DNA of 64,000 nucleotides. It comes from Quatrionicoccus australiensis. Its GTDB lineage: Bacteria > Pseudomonadota > Gammaproteobacteria > Burkholderiales > Rhodocyclaceae. The stretch spans positions 62,001 through 126,000 of the forward strand of contig NZ_CP075188.1 of the NCBI RefSeq assembly GCF_020510525.1, read 5' to 3'. Numbering within the stretch: the first letter of the stretch is position 1; every line of letters begins with the position of its first letter. A program made the position numbers and the translations under genes. The notes under the pieces are model-generated. The model was not told the DNA's origin. It worked only from the letters and a program-made list of their open reading frames with translations, and ran no database searches. This document shows, in pieces, positions 55,491 to 63,288 of this stretch.

Positions 55491-55526
55491 CAAAAACCCA
55501 GTTGGCTGAAAAACGCGAACTGGGTG
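55491..55526 (-). terminator. terminator-like hairpin in the metX leader
   Basis: On the minus strand ACCCAGTT (55525-55518) pairs with AACTGGGT (55503-55496), followed by TTTTTG. It lies upstream of the metX start in the same direction, so it would stop transcription before metX unless antiterminated. A conditional attenuator is one reading; a plain end of an upstream transcript is the other. Confidence 0.6.
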
Positions 55527-55719
55527 GTTCCCGTTTTAGCTGTATTTAGAAGCGCCCGCAATCAGAGCTCAAATCGGCGCGGCTGGCGTGTTGCCAGCGT
55601 GTGGCAGACAATACCGAGCAGCCCGGCAAAAGTCAATGAAATGGCCGTCCCTGAGCAAATCGCGGCCGTCGGTGGAAGTTTTGTTAAGATGCAGCAAAGC
55701 GTCAGATATTGGGGGAACC

Positions 55720-56325
55720 GTGGCAACTAACCTGCTTGAACAACGGCGGCATCAGCGTATCCGTTTTGGCAACCCGCCGCCGATACAGATTGGTTACGGC
55801 GGAAGTATTGGCGAAGGTGTCATTGTCAATCTGTCGCTCTCCGGCTTGATGGTGCGGACCTCCCTGGAGCTGGAGATCGGTCATGTGGCCGGTTGCGAGT
55901 TTTCGCTGTTCGGGTCGCCCGTGATCGACGTGCCGGTAAGCGTGGTCAGTCGGGTTGGCGATCTGTTCGGTGCGCGTTTCCAGACCGGGCCGATCAACCA
56001 GATCATCATTGACGACGCGATCAGCGCAGCCCTGGCTTCCGGACAAGCTTCGATCCTGTCGGTCAACGACCTGGCCGGGCGCAAGGTGATGCGTATTTCC
56101 GGCGGTCTGAATGGCGCCCTGGAGAGCGATTTCATGCATGCCCTGACCCGGGTCGGCATTCACGAAATGGACCTTGCCGGCGTGACGACTGTCGATCAGG
56201 CTGGTCTGGCATTGTGCCGGGTGGCAACGAGCTTGCATGGTGTGACGATCGGTGCCCGATCGGATGCATTTTCCGGTGTCTGGAATCTGGCTCTGGCTGT
56301 TTCTGGTGAGGTGGAAGGTTCTTGA
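55720..56325 (+). CDS. PilZ domain protein with STAS-like C-terminus
   Basis: The 201-residue protein starts with GTG 55720 behind GGGGGAA. Residues 1-100 form a PilZ c-di-GMP-binding domain, with the RRHQRIRFGNPPPIQI opening (RxxxR motif), NLSLSGLMVRT (NxSxxG-like) and a beta-barrel core. The C-terminal part (KVMRISGGLNGALESDF, then IHEMDLAGVTTVDQAGLALCR) resembles a STAS domain, including the VDQAGL turn where regulators carry Ser or Asp. The fusion suggests a c-di-GMP input on a protein-interaction domain. Its stop overlaps the TonB receptor start. Confidence 0.8.
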   Translation: MATNLLEQRRHQRIRFGNPPPIQIGYGGSIGEGVIVNLSLSGLMVRTSLELEIGHVAGCEFSLFGSPVIDVPVSVVSRVGDLFGARFQTGPINQIIIDDAISAALASGQASILSVNDLAGRKVMRISGGLNGALESDFMHALTRVGIHEMDLAGVTTVDQAGLALCRVATSLHGVTIGARSDAFSGVWNLALAVSGEVEGS

Positions 56326-58406
56326 CGCCATTGTTTCCCGTAAAAACATTCGCTCCATCCACTTTGCGTTTTCTTCTGCCTCTGGGGGTGTTGTCTCTTG
56401 CAACAGCTGCCCAGGCGGAAGACGAAGCGATTTATTTCAGCGATCTGCCTGTCGTTGCTTCGGTGAGCCGTCTGCCGCAAAGACTGGCTGATGCACCGAC
56501 TGCAGTCACGGTGATTGATCGCGACATCATCAAGGCTTCCGGTGTACGCGATCTGAACGATATTTTTCGCCTGGTACCGGGTTTCCAGACTTACCCGAAT
56601 ACGACGGAGACGGCGCGGGTCAGCTATCACGGCATGGGTGAAGGCGATTACGCGCCTCGGGTGCAGGTTCTGGTCGACGGGCGTTCGATGTATTCGCCGC
56701 TGTTTGGGGGGGGCGTCAATTGGGCCGTCTTGCCGGTTGCGCTCGAGGATATCGAGCGCATCGAGGTCGTGCGCGGAACCAATGCGGTGTCTTACGGCAG
56801 CAATGCTTTTCTTGGCGTCATCAACATCATCACGGTTGATCCGGCGCTGACGCATGGTGTCTCGGTATCGACCAGCTATGGCAACCAGAACGTCCGTGAC
56901 TACAACTTGCGGGCCGGTGGAAAAATTGGTGAAGTCGGCGATTTTCGTTTTACGTTCAAGCAGCAAAATGACGATGGTTTGACCAACCAGTACAACTGGA
57001 TCGACTCCTATTTTTCGCGCCTGTTTGACTTGCGGGCGGATGTCGCCCTGAGTGACCGCGACAGCCTGCAGTTGAATCTGGGGCAGGCGGATGGAGTGAC
57101 TCAGGTTGGCCGCCTGAAAATGCCGGCCGCCCAACCTGATCCGGAGAATCCGATACGTGAGTTGATGCAGCGCAGCAGTTACCTGCAATTGTCCTGGCGG
57201 CGCGTCTTGTCACCGACTTCTGACCTGCAGGTGCGTTACTCCTATTCGGTTGATCAGTCCTCGGATGTGTTCGGTTTCCGGTTTATTGATGGGAAGACCT
57301 ACCACTTCAATCAGTCCGGTGATGTCGGCATGCGTAGCGAACTTGAGGTTCAGCACAGCCTGCGTCTTGCCGATGCCGCCCGCCTGGTGTGGGGCGCCAG
57401 CTGGCGCAATGACGGCATGCGTTCTGAATGGGCCTTGCCCGGGCAGGGCATGGTACATCGCGAGGTCAGTCGCCTGTTCGGCAATTTCGAGTGGAAGCCG
57501 GTCAGATGGTTCACCGGCAATTTTGGTTTGGCTGGTGAAGAGGATTCACTGGCGGGCTTCCATGTTTCACCGCGTCTCGGCACCAATTTTCACCTGAATT
57601 CCGAAAATACCTTGCGCCTTGGAGTTTCGCGAGGTTTTCGCACAGGCAGCACGGTCGATTATCTTGGAAACGAAAAGGTAAAGTTCGGCAATTTTCTTTA
57701 CCAGAATGTCTTCGTCGGCAACCCGAAGATGCCATCGGAGCGTCTTGATACGATGGAGATCGGATATCTCGGTGACTGGCGAGACTGGCAGGCGAGTCTC
57801 GATGTAAGGCTGTTCAGTGAAAAAATCTATGATCGTCTGTTCAGAATAGATCTGGGTGGTCAGACCGTACCGCCGAATCAGCCGGATAATACGCTTCCTG
57901 ATTCGACGGTTCCAATTCAGAACATTCATATCTACGGCGTTGAATACCAGTTCAAGTGGCAGCCGTTCGAAAATACCCGGTTGCTTGTGAATCAGGCCTT
58001 TGCGCGTATTGACGCCGATTATCTGGCTTCAGCCTTGGGCTTGTCGGGATCGACTCTTTCATCTGCAAAAAATGCCCATAAAATCGACGAATTTACCGAG
58101 CGCTCGATGCCGCGTCGTTCGAGCTCTTTGCTCTTGATGCAGAAATTGCCGCTGGGACTCGATTTCTCGATCGCCGGCTATTGGCAGGATATGATGAAGT
58201 GGTCTACCAATACCACTTCAGTCAGATATCACCGCTTTGACACCCGTCTCGGCTACCCTTTCCGATTCAACGGCTTGCGTGGCGAACTCGCGCTTACCGT
58301 ACAGTCGCTGAACGGCACCCACAGCGAGTACAAGTCCAGCATCAACAATCCTGACGGACGTCTCGTCGAACGGCGTCAGTGGCTGAGCCTGCGCCTGGAT
58401 TACTAG
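56322..58406 (+). CDS. TonB-dependent outer-membrane receptor
   Basis: The 694-residue protein starts with TTG 56322, overlapping the PilZ gene stop (TTGA), behind GGAAGG. It has a signal peptide (LRFLLPLGVLSLATAAQAEDE) and a plug domain (RLADAPTAVTVIDRDIIKASGVRDLNDIFRLVPGF and YGSNAFLGVINIIT). A 22-strand barrel follows, ending RRQWLSLRLDY with a terminal aromatic residue. The plug has no extra N-terminal signalling domain. The ligand is unknown; nearby cobalamin genes and an ABC_sub_bind protein allow guesses only. Confidence 0.92.
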   Translation: MTPLFPVKTFAPSTLRFLLPLGVLSLATAAQAEDEAIYFSDLPVVASVSRLPQRLADAPTAVTVIDRDIIKASGVRDLNDIFRLVPGFQTYPNTTETARVSYHGMGEGDYAPRVQVLVDGRSMYSPLFGGGVNWAVLPVALEDIERIEVVRGTNAVSYGSNAFLGVINIITVDPALTHGVSVSTSYGNQNVRDYNLRAGGKIGEVGDFRFTFKQQNDDGLTNQYNWIDSYFSRLFDLRADVALSDRDSLQLNLGQADGVTQVGRLKMPAAQPDPENPIRELMQRSSYLQLSWRRVLSPTSDLQVRYSYSVDQSSDVFGFRFIDGKTYHFNQSGDVGMRSELEVQHSLRLADAARLVWGASWRNDGMRSEWALPGQGMVHREVSRLFGNFEWKPVRWFTGNFGLAGEEDSLAGFHVSPRLGTNFHLNSENTLRLGVSRGFRTGSTVDYLGNEKVKFGNFLYQNVFVGNPKMPSERLDTMEIGYLGDWRDWQASLDVRLFSEKIYDRLFRIDLGGQTVPPNQPDNTLPDSTVPIQNIHIYGVEYQFKWQPFENTRLLVNQAFARIDADYLASALGLSGSTLSSAKNAHKIDEFTERSMPRRSSSLLLMQKLPLGLDFSIAGYWQDMMKWSTNTTSVRYHRFDTRLGYPFRFNGLRGELALTVQSLNGTHSEYKSSINNPDGRLVERRQWLSLRLDY

Positions 58407-58410
58407 CGCG

Positions 58411-60504
58411 TCAGGCGGACCGGATTACCGCCCCTTCCAGCCAGACTTCGAAGGGTTCGCAGGGGGCTACTGCCAGACCCTGGGCGTAACTGATGCCGAG
58501 TTCTTCGAGTTGCTGCAGTTTCGCCGGGTCGTTGATGTTGTCGGCGATCGAGTGAATTTCAAGGTCGGCGGTAATTTCCTGCACTGCACGCAGCAGTGCC
58601 GTCGAGGCGCGATTGCCACCGAGGTCGCGGGTCAGGCTGCGGCTCAGCTTGACGCAGGCCGGTGCAATGGCGCGCAGGTGGCTGAACGACGAGAGTCCGC
58701 CCCCGAAGTCATCGAGCCCGACCTGGCAACCCAGAGCACGGACCTGGCGCGAGAATTCGAGCGCCTGACTGTTGTGGTGCGTCGTCACATCTTCCGAAAA
58801 GATCAGGCAAAGCCCGTCGCCCGGCAGGTTGTGGCGGGCCAGGTTGCGTGCAATCAGGTCGATGATTGCGCGGCGGCCCAGTGAAGTGCGGGAGAGCGGG
58901 ATCAGGCAGTGCAGTTGCTTGTTGTGAAGGCGCGCGCGGTCGATGGCATTGATTGCGGTTTCAATGAAGCGCTGGTCAATGGCGGACGCCAGATCATAGC
59001 GTTCAGCCGCATCGATCAGAGCAGAGAGTGCAATCGGGGCTTGCCCGGGTTCATGCAGGCGGGCGCTCAGTTCGACATAGTGATAGCCGGGGGCGCTGTT
59101 TTGCAGCGCCTTGAGTGGCAGAGCCTCGATCAGCAGGCGGTCTTCGGCCAGCGCGCCAGCAATGCGTCCAGCCCAGTTGTTGCTCTCCTGGCGACGTTCC
59201 GGCACGTTGCTGGTTTCCTGTTCGCAGACCTGGTTGCGACCACTTTCCTTGGCGCGATAGCAGGCTGAATCACTGGCGGCGAGAACTTCATTGATGTTGC
59301 GTACCCGCCGGTTGACCGGGGTCAGACCGATACTGGCGCCAATCGCGAAGACCTTGTCCTGCCAGATGAAGCGGTAGGCACCCGCGAGGCCGCAGATGTC
59401 ATCTGCGACCTGGCGGGCACGGGCGCCGCTGCAGTTGGCAAGGATGATGCCGAATTCATCGCCGCCGAGGCGGGCCAGGGTGTCTTCCTCGCGCAGGCGG
59501 CCCTGGAAGAGTTGCGAAATCTGGCGCAGCAGCTCGTCGCCGGCCAGGTGGCCGCAGGTGTCATTGACTGGCTTGAAGCGGTCGAGGTCGAGCAGCAGGA
59601 CGCTGAATTCCTCGCCGCCGGCCTGGACGGCCGAGAGTGCCTTTTCCAGGCGGTTCTCGAACTCGCGCCGGTTGAGCAGGCCGGTCAGCGCATCATGGCG
59701 GGCCTGGAAGGCGAGTTGGGCAGTGGCTTCCTCGATCCGGCTCTGCATCGAGTGATGGACTTCTTCAAGGTGGTTGGCCATCTCGTTGAAGCCATGCTCG
59801 AGAATGCCGAGTTCGGCGCTGGAGTGCGTAGGGACGCGCGTGTCGAGGCGGCCCGAGGACATCTCGCGCACTGCCTGGACCAGACGCTTGAGCGGGCGGG
59901 CCAGGCTGTCGGCCATGGCAATCGCGAGCAGGGCAATGCCGATCAGACCGATGAAAACAATGACCAATCCACGCAGCAGCAGCTCGCGCTGCTGGTTGAT
60001 CAGTTCGGTCTTGTCGAATTCGATGAAGACATGACCAATCACCTCCGGCGGGGTTGGTTTTGTGTTGCTCGATACCGGCTCGAACAGCGCGTCACTCTCG
60101 TTCTGCGAGCGCAGCACGGGCGCGCCAAAGGCGATCCAGCTTTCGGTTTCGTTGACCATCGTCGGTCCGTCCAGCGATTGGCGAAGGATCTCGCTGGCCA
60201 GCGAAACCCGGCCGCCGACGGCAATCGCCCGGCCTTTCGGACTGACAATGATGGTTGCCTTGACGTCGGACTCCTGGATGGTGGTCTGGGCCAGCCCGTG
60301 CAGGCTCTCGATCTGCCCGGAAATGATGCCGTATTCACTGATTTGCGCGAGGTAACGCACCGTGGCAAGGGCCTTGGTGCGCAATTCGCCTTCCAGGGTC
60401 TGGATGCCGCTCAGCGTGAAATAGGAAACCAGGGTGATGGCGATGGCGGCACTCGGCAGGAGCGAGAGCAGCAAAAGTCGCTGGCGGAGATTGAGGCGAG
60501 TCAT
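58411..60504 (-). CDS. GGDEF and degenerate EAL protein with HAMP and periplasmic domain
   Basis: The 697-residue membrane protein has a first membrane segment (about residues 12-33), a periplasmic region to about 180, a second membrane segment (RGLVIVFIGLIGIALLAIAMADSL), a HAMP domain, a GGDEF domain with RLGGDEFGI intact (about residue 350), and a C-terminal EAL-type domain. The EAL glutamate is missing: where the motif is expected, the protein has YHYVELSARLHE. Later parts (VGLDDFGGGLSSF) are kept. This predicts diguanylate cyclase activity, or c-di-GMP binding, without phosphodiesterase activity, as in LapD-type sensors. It is convergent with the TonB receptor gene. Confidence 0.9.
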   Translation of the reverse strand: MTRLNLRQRLLLLSLLPSAAIAITLVSYFTLSGIQTLEGELRTKALATVRYLAQISEYGIISGQIESLHGLAQTTIQESDVKATIIVSPKGRAIAVGGRVSLASEILRQSLDGPTMVNETESWIAFGAPVLRSQNESDALFEPVSSNTKPTPPEVIGHVFIEFDKTELINQQRELLLRGLVIVFIGLIGIALLAIAMADSLARPLKRLVQAVREMSSGRLDTRVPTHSSAELGILEHGFNEMANHLEEVHHSMQSRIEEATAQLAFQARHDALTGLLNRREFENRLEKALSAVQAGGEEFSVLLLDLDRFKPVNDTCGHLAGDELLRQISQLFQGRLREEDTLARLGGDEFGIILANCSGARARQVADDICGLAGAYRFIWQDKVFAIGASIGLTPVNRRVRNINEVLAASDSACYRAKESGRNQVCEQETSNVPERRQESNNWAGRIAGALAEDRLLIEALPLKALQNSAPGYHYVELSARLHEPGQAPIALSALIDAAERYDLASAIDQRFIETAINAIDRARLHNKQLHCLIPLSRTSLGRRAIIDLIARNLARHNLPGDGLCLIFSEDVTTHHNSQALEFSRQVRALGCQVGLDDFGGGLSSFSHLRAIAPACVKLSRSLTRDLGGNRASTALLRAVQEITADLEIHSIADNINDPAKLQQLEELGISYAQGLAVAPCEPFEVWLEGAVIRSA

Positions 60505-61409
60505 CGGGCATCCTTGTCGGCGAGCATGGCGCGGCGGATATCGGCTTCGTCGGGGAGATTGAGGTTGAGCGCCTGGGCGACGTTGTGGTTGATCTGGACG
60601 GCAAATTGCCCGGGCGGCATTGGGGCCGGCAACGTGTTGTTGAACGCGAGGACAAGCTCGGCGCTCTGGCGGGCAATCTGGGCTGGCGTCGAGTAGAGCG
60701 CGGCGAGCGCGCCGGCATTGGCGAGGGCGGCGGAGAAGGCAACCATGGGGCGCTGGTAGCGGTAGGTGGTGACCAGAATGGCCTTGATGTTGTCGCGCTT
60801 GTAGATGCTGGTGTCAGGCGTGGCGAGCAGTACGTTGACCCGGGATAACAGCGTGGACAGTGCCGGCAGCAGGGTCCGGTCGGTATCGCTTTCCTCGCTG
60901 TCGAGAATCAGGCCGGCCGCGTTGAAGGCATGCTGAAACTGGCTGCTCTGGGCCCGGGTTTCGGCGCTGATCAGCATGCCGATGCGGTTTTTTCCCGGCA
61001 GTAACTGGCGCAGGAAGGATGCTTGCCGGGCTGGCGGCTGGTCGAGATAGATGGCGGTCAGGCGCCGGTTGCGGCTGCCGCTCTCGGCGACCAGCTTGTC
61101 GTAGGCCTGACGCGGAATCAATGTCGCGATGACTGGTGTGCTGCCGCCGCGGCTCAATAGCTGACGCAAGGCCGTGCTGCCGGCGGCGATGATCAGGTCG
61201 GCGCGTTCGGTGCCGTCTTCTGTCGCATCGAGTCCGACCGGGTAGCGGCTCAGTTTCCAGTTGCTGCCATCGAGGGCATCGCGCAGGGTGGTGCTGAATT
61301 CGGCATAGGGGCCGGTCGATTCGCTGAGTACCAGCGCGACGTTGCCGGCCCGCGCCAGAGGAACGACCAGAAGAAACACGAAGAGGAGGCGCAGGATGGC
61401 CAGAACCAT
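60501..61409 (-). CDS. ABC-type solute-binding protein (ABC_sub_bind family)
   Basis: The 302-residue secreted protein has a signal peptide (ILRLLFVFLLVVPLARAGNVALVLS) and two alpha/beta lobes of the ABC_sub_bind family (LIIAAGSTALRQLLSRG, PVIATLIPRQAYDKLVAE, KNRIGMLISAETRAQ, ALYSTPAQIARQSAELVLAFNNTLP). No permease or ATPase gene is adjacent. It is coupled to the downstream GGDEF/EAL gene (four-base overlap), which suggests it feeds a sensory signal to that protein's periplasmic domain rather than transport. Confidence 0.85.
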   Translation of the reverse strand: MVLAILRLLFVFLLVVPLARAGNVALVLSESTGPYAEFSTTLRDALDGSNWKLSRYPVGLDATEDGTERADLIIAAGSTALRQLLSRGGSTPVIATLIPRQAYDKLVAESGSRNRRLTAIYLDQPPARQASFLRQLLPGKNRIGMLISAETRAQSSQFQHAFNAAGLILDSEESDTDRTLLPALSTLLSRVNVLLATPDTSIYKRDNIKAILVTTYRYQRPMVAFSAALANAGALAALYSTPAQIARQSAELVLAFNNTLPAPMPPGQFAVQINHNVAQALNLNLPDEADIRRAMLADKDAR

Positions 61410-61568
61410 CGGTGCAATATAGCGGGTTGTCCTATGCCAAAGCAATGAGGGATGTCCGCAGGCTTGAGGCGCACATGGTGCCGGGGGCTTGGTCTGGCGG
61501 CATATCGGGTGTCCGTCCCCTGTCAATGCAGGCACAGGCCCAATGGTGCTGCGTTCCGGCACGACGGC
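61410..61568. other. spacer between two minus-strand genes
   Basis: This 159-base stretch separates the cobalamin-binding-protein gene from the ABC_sub_bind gene. It contains short GC-rich inverted words but no clear terminator or promoter that I can support. A cobalamin riboswitch was looked for and not recognised. Confidence 0.4.
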
Positions 61569-62393
61569 TCAGCGACCGGCCGGTGCTTCCGCGGGCGGAG
61601 CGAAATCGAACAGTTCGAGCAACAGGGGCAGGCCTTCGCTGATCGCGACCGGGCCTGGTGTCAGGATGATCGCCGACTTGATTTCATGCAGGCGGCCGTT
61701 TTGCACTGCCGCAACGGTCGACCAGCCGGGACGGGCAGAAATGCGTTCCGGCCGGAAGTGCTTGCCGCACCACGAGCCGATGATGACTTCCGGATCGCGC
61801 CGGACGATTTCCAGCGGCTCGGCCAGGATGCGGTCGCGCGCCAGCGGCGAACCGGCGCGTTCGGGAAAGATGTCGGCGCCGCCGGCGATCTCGATCAGTT
61901 CGGATACCCAGCGCACGGCGGTGATGTTTGGTTCGTCCCATTCCTCGAAATAGACGCGCGGCCGATGGCCGTTGCGCGCCAGTCGTTCGGCGGCGATGGC
62001 TCTGGCAGCCTCGATTTGCGCTTCCAGCTCGGCCACCAGTGCAGCCGCTTTCGCTTCGGCGCCGACCAGCCGGCCCAGGGTTTCGATCATGCCGAGGATG
62101 TCGTCCACGCTGCGCATGTTGAAGGCGTATACCGGCACGCCGGCCTTGATCAGGTCGCGTGCGATGTCGGCCTGCAGGTCGGAGAAGGTGAGCACCAGAT
62201 CGGGCTGCACGGCGAGGATCTTGTCGATGTCGCCGCTGGTGAAGGCATAGACCTTGGGCTTTTCCTTGCGCGCCTGCGGCGGGCGTACCGTGTAGCCGGA
62301 AATGCCGGCGATGCGGTCCTGCTCGCCGAGTGCGTAAAGCACTTCGACGGTTTCGGTGGTCAGGCAGACGATGCGTTGCGGCAGGCGGCTCAT
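61569..62393 (-). CDS. BtuF-like cobalamin-binding protein without signal peptide
   Basis: The 274-residue protein has the periplasmic-binding-protein fold of the BtuF/FepB type: RIVCLTTETVEVLYALGEQDRIAGISGYTVRPPQA at the start and KILAVQPDLVLTFSDLQADIARDLIKAGVPVYAF. It begins MSRLPQRIVCLTTE with no leader peptide, unlike the adjacent BtuF, so it may be cytoplasmic or exported otherwise. Upstream in-frame starts add only MAPRNFARISMSHVAVAQNE, which is not a signal. Proteins of this shape are usually annotated as cobalamin-binding. Confidence 0.8.
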   Translation of the reverse strand: MSRLPQRIVCLTTETVEVLYALGEQDRIAGISGYTVRPPQARKEKPKVYAFTSGDIDKILAVQPDLVLTFSDLQADIARDLIKAGVPVYAFNMRSVDDILGMIETLGRLVGAEAKAAALVAELEAQIEAARAIAAERLARNGHRPRVYFEEWDEPNITAVRWVSELIEIAGGADIFPERAGSPLARDRILAEPLEIVRRDPEVIIGSWCGKHFRPERISARPGWSTVAAVQNGRLHEIKSAIILTPGPVAISEGLPLLLELFDFAPPAEAPAGR

Positions 62394-62400
62394 GCGGGGT

Positions 62401-63288
62401 TCATTTTGGGCGACGGCTACGTGCGACATCGAGATGCGCGCAAAGTTTCTCGGCGCCATCGAGAATGCGCGGCGTGTGGCGCTGCATGATGTCCGGGTTG
62501 ATATGGAACAGGTTGCCGCGCTTGACCGCCGTCATGCGCGTCCATTTGTCCCAGTCATGCAGCCACTCCGGCCGGGCGTCACCCATGCCGGTGGCGACGA
62601 TGGCCTCGGGGTCGGCTTCGAGCACGGCTTCGATGCTGACCGTCGGTGCCATCTTCGACATTTGTCCGAAGACATTGTCGCCGCTGCACAGACGGATGGC
62701 ATCGGTGATGATCTGCTGGCCGCCGACGGTGACCAGCGGGTTTTTCCAGATCTGGTAGAAGACGCGCACCTTGGGCTTGCCGGCATTGGCGGCGCGCAGT
62801 TTTTCCATGCGCTGGCGGAAATTGGCGGCCGCCGCATCGGCAATGGCCTGCGTGCCGGCCAGCTGGCCGAGCTGTTCGAGCTGGACGGCGACATCGGCCA
62901 TCAGGTTGGGCTGGGTGATGAATACGGTCAGGCCGAGGGCGCGCAGCTTGTCGATCTGGACGGCAGCGTTGCCGCTCTGCCAGGCGATGACCAGATCAGG
63001 CTTGAGGGCGGCGATGGCTTCGAGGTCGAGGCGCGAATAACCGCCGACGCGGGTGACTTTCTTCGCCTCCGGCGGATAGTCGCTGTAATCGACAGTGCCG
63101 ACCAGATAAGCGCCGGCGCCAGCGGCATAGAGACTTTCCGCCGAATGCGGGGCGAGCGTGACGATGCGCCGGGCCGGCGCCTTGAGGCGGACATCCTGGC
63201 CGCTGTCGTCGCGCACCACGATATCGGCGTGCGCGGCGGATAAAGCGGCGAGCGTAGCGGTCAACACCGCAAAAAGGCGCATTTTCAT
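62401..63288 (-). CDS. btuF: periplasmic cobalamin-binding protein BtuF
   Basis: The 295-residue protein has a signal peptide (MKMRLFAVLTATLAALSAAHA, cleavage after AHA) and the BtuF/periplasmic binding fold (RIVTLAPHSAESLYAAGAGAYLVGTVDYSDYPPEA, then ALKPDLVIAWQSGNAAVQIDKLRALGLTVFI). It binds vitamin B12 for the BtuCD transporter. Its start overlaps the cobD stop (ATGA). Seven bases separate it from the second binding-protein gene. Confidence 0.9.
   Translation of the reverse strand: MKMRLFAVLTATLAALSAAHADIVVRDDSGQDVRLKAPARRIVTLAPHSAESLYAAGAGAYLVGTVDYSDYPPEAKKVTRVGGYSRLDLEAIAALKPDLVIAWQSGNAAVQIDKLRALGLTVFITQPNLMADVAVQLEQLGQLAGTQAIADAAAANFRQRMEKLRAANAGKPKVRVFYQIWKNPLVTVGGQQIITDAIRLCSGDNVFGQMSKMAPTVSIEAVLEADPEAIVATGMGDARPEWLHDWDKWTRMTAVKRGNLFHINPDIMQRHTPRILDGAEKLCAHLDVARSRRPK

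Noticed and set aside
55477..55719. SAM riboswitch upstream of metX
   Set aside because: I found only a simple hairpin with a T tract; none of the known SAM riboswitch cores is apparent by eye.
61410..61568. Cobalamin riboswitch in the cobalamin region
   Set aside because: The spacer lacks a recognisable B12 box, and lies downstream rather than upstream of the cobalamin genes on the coding strand.
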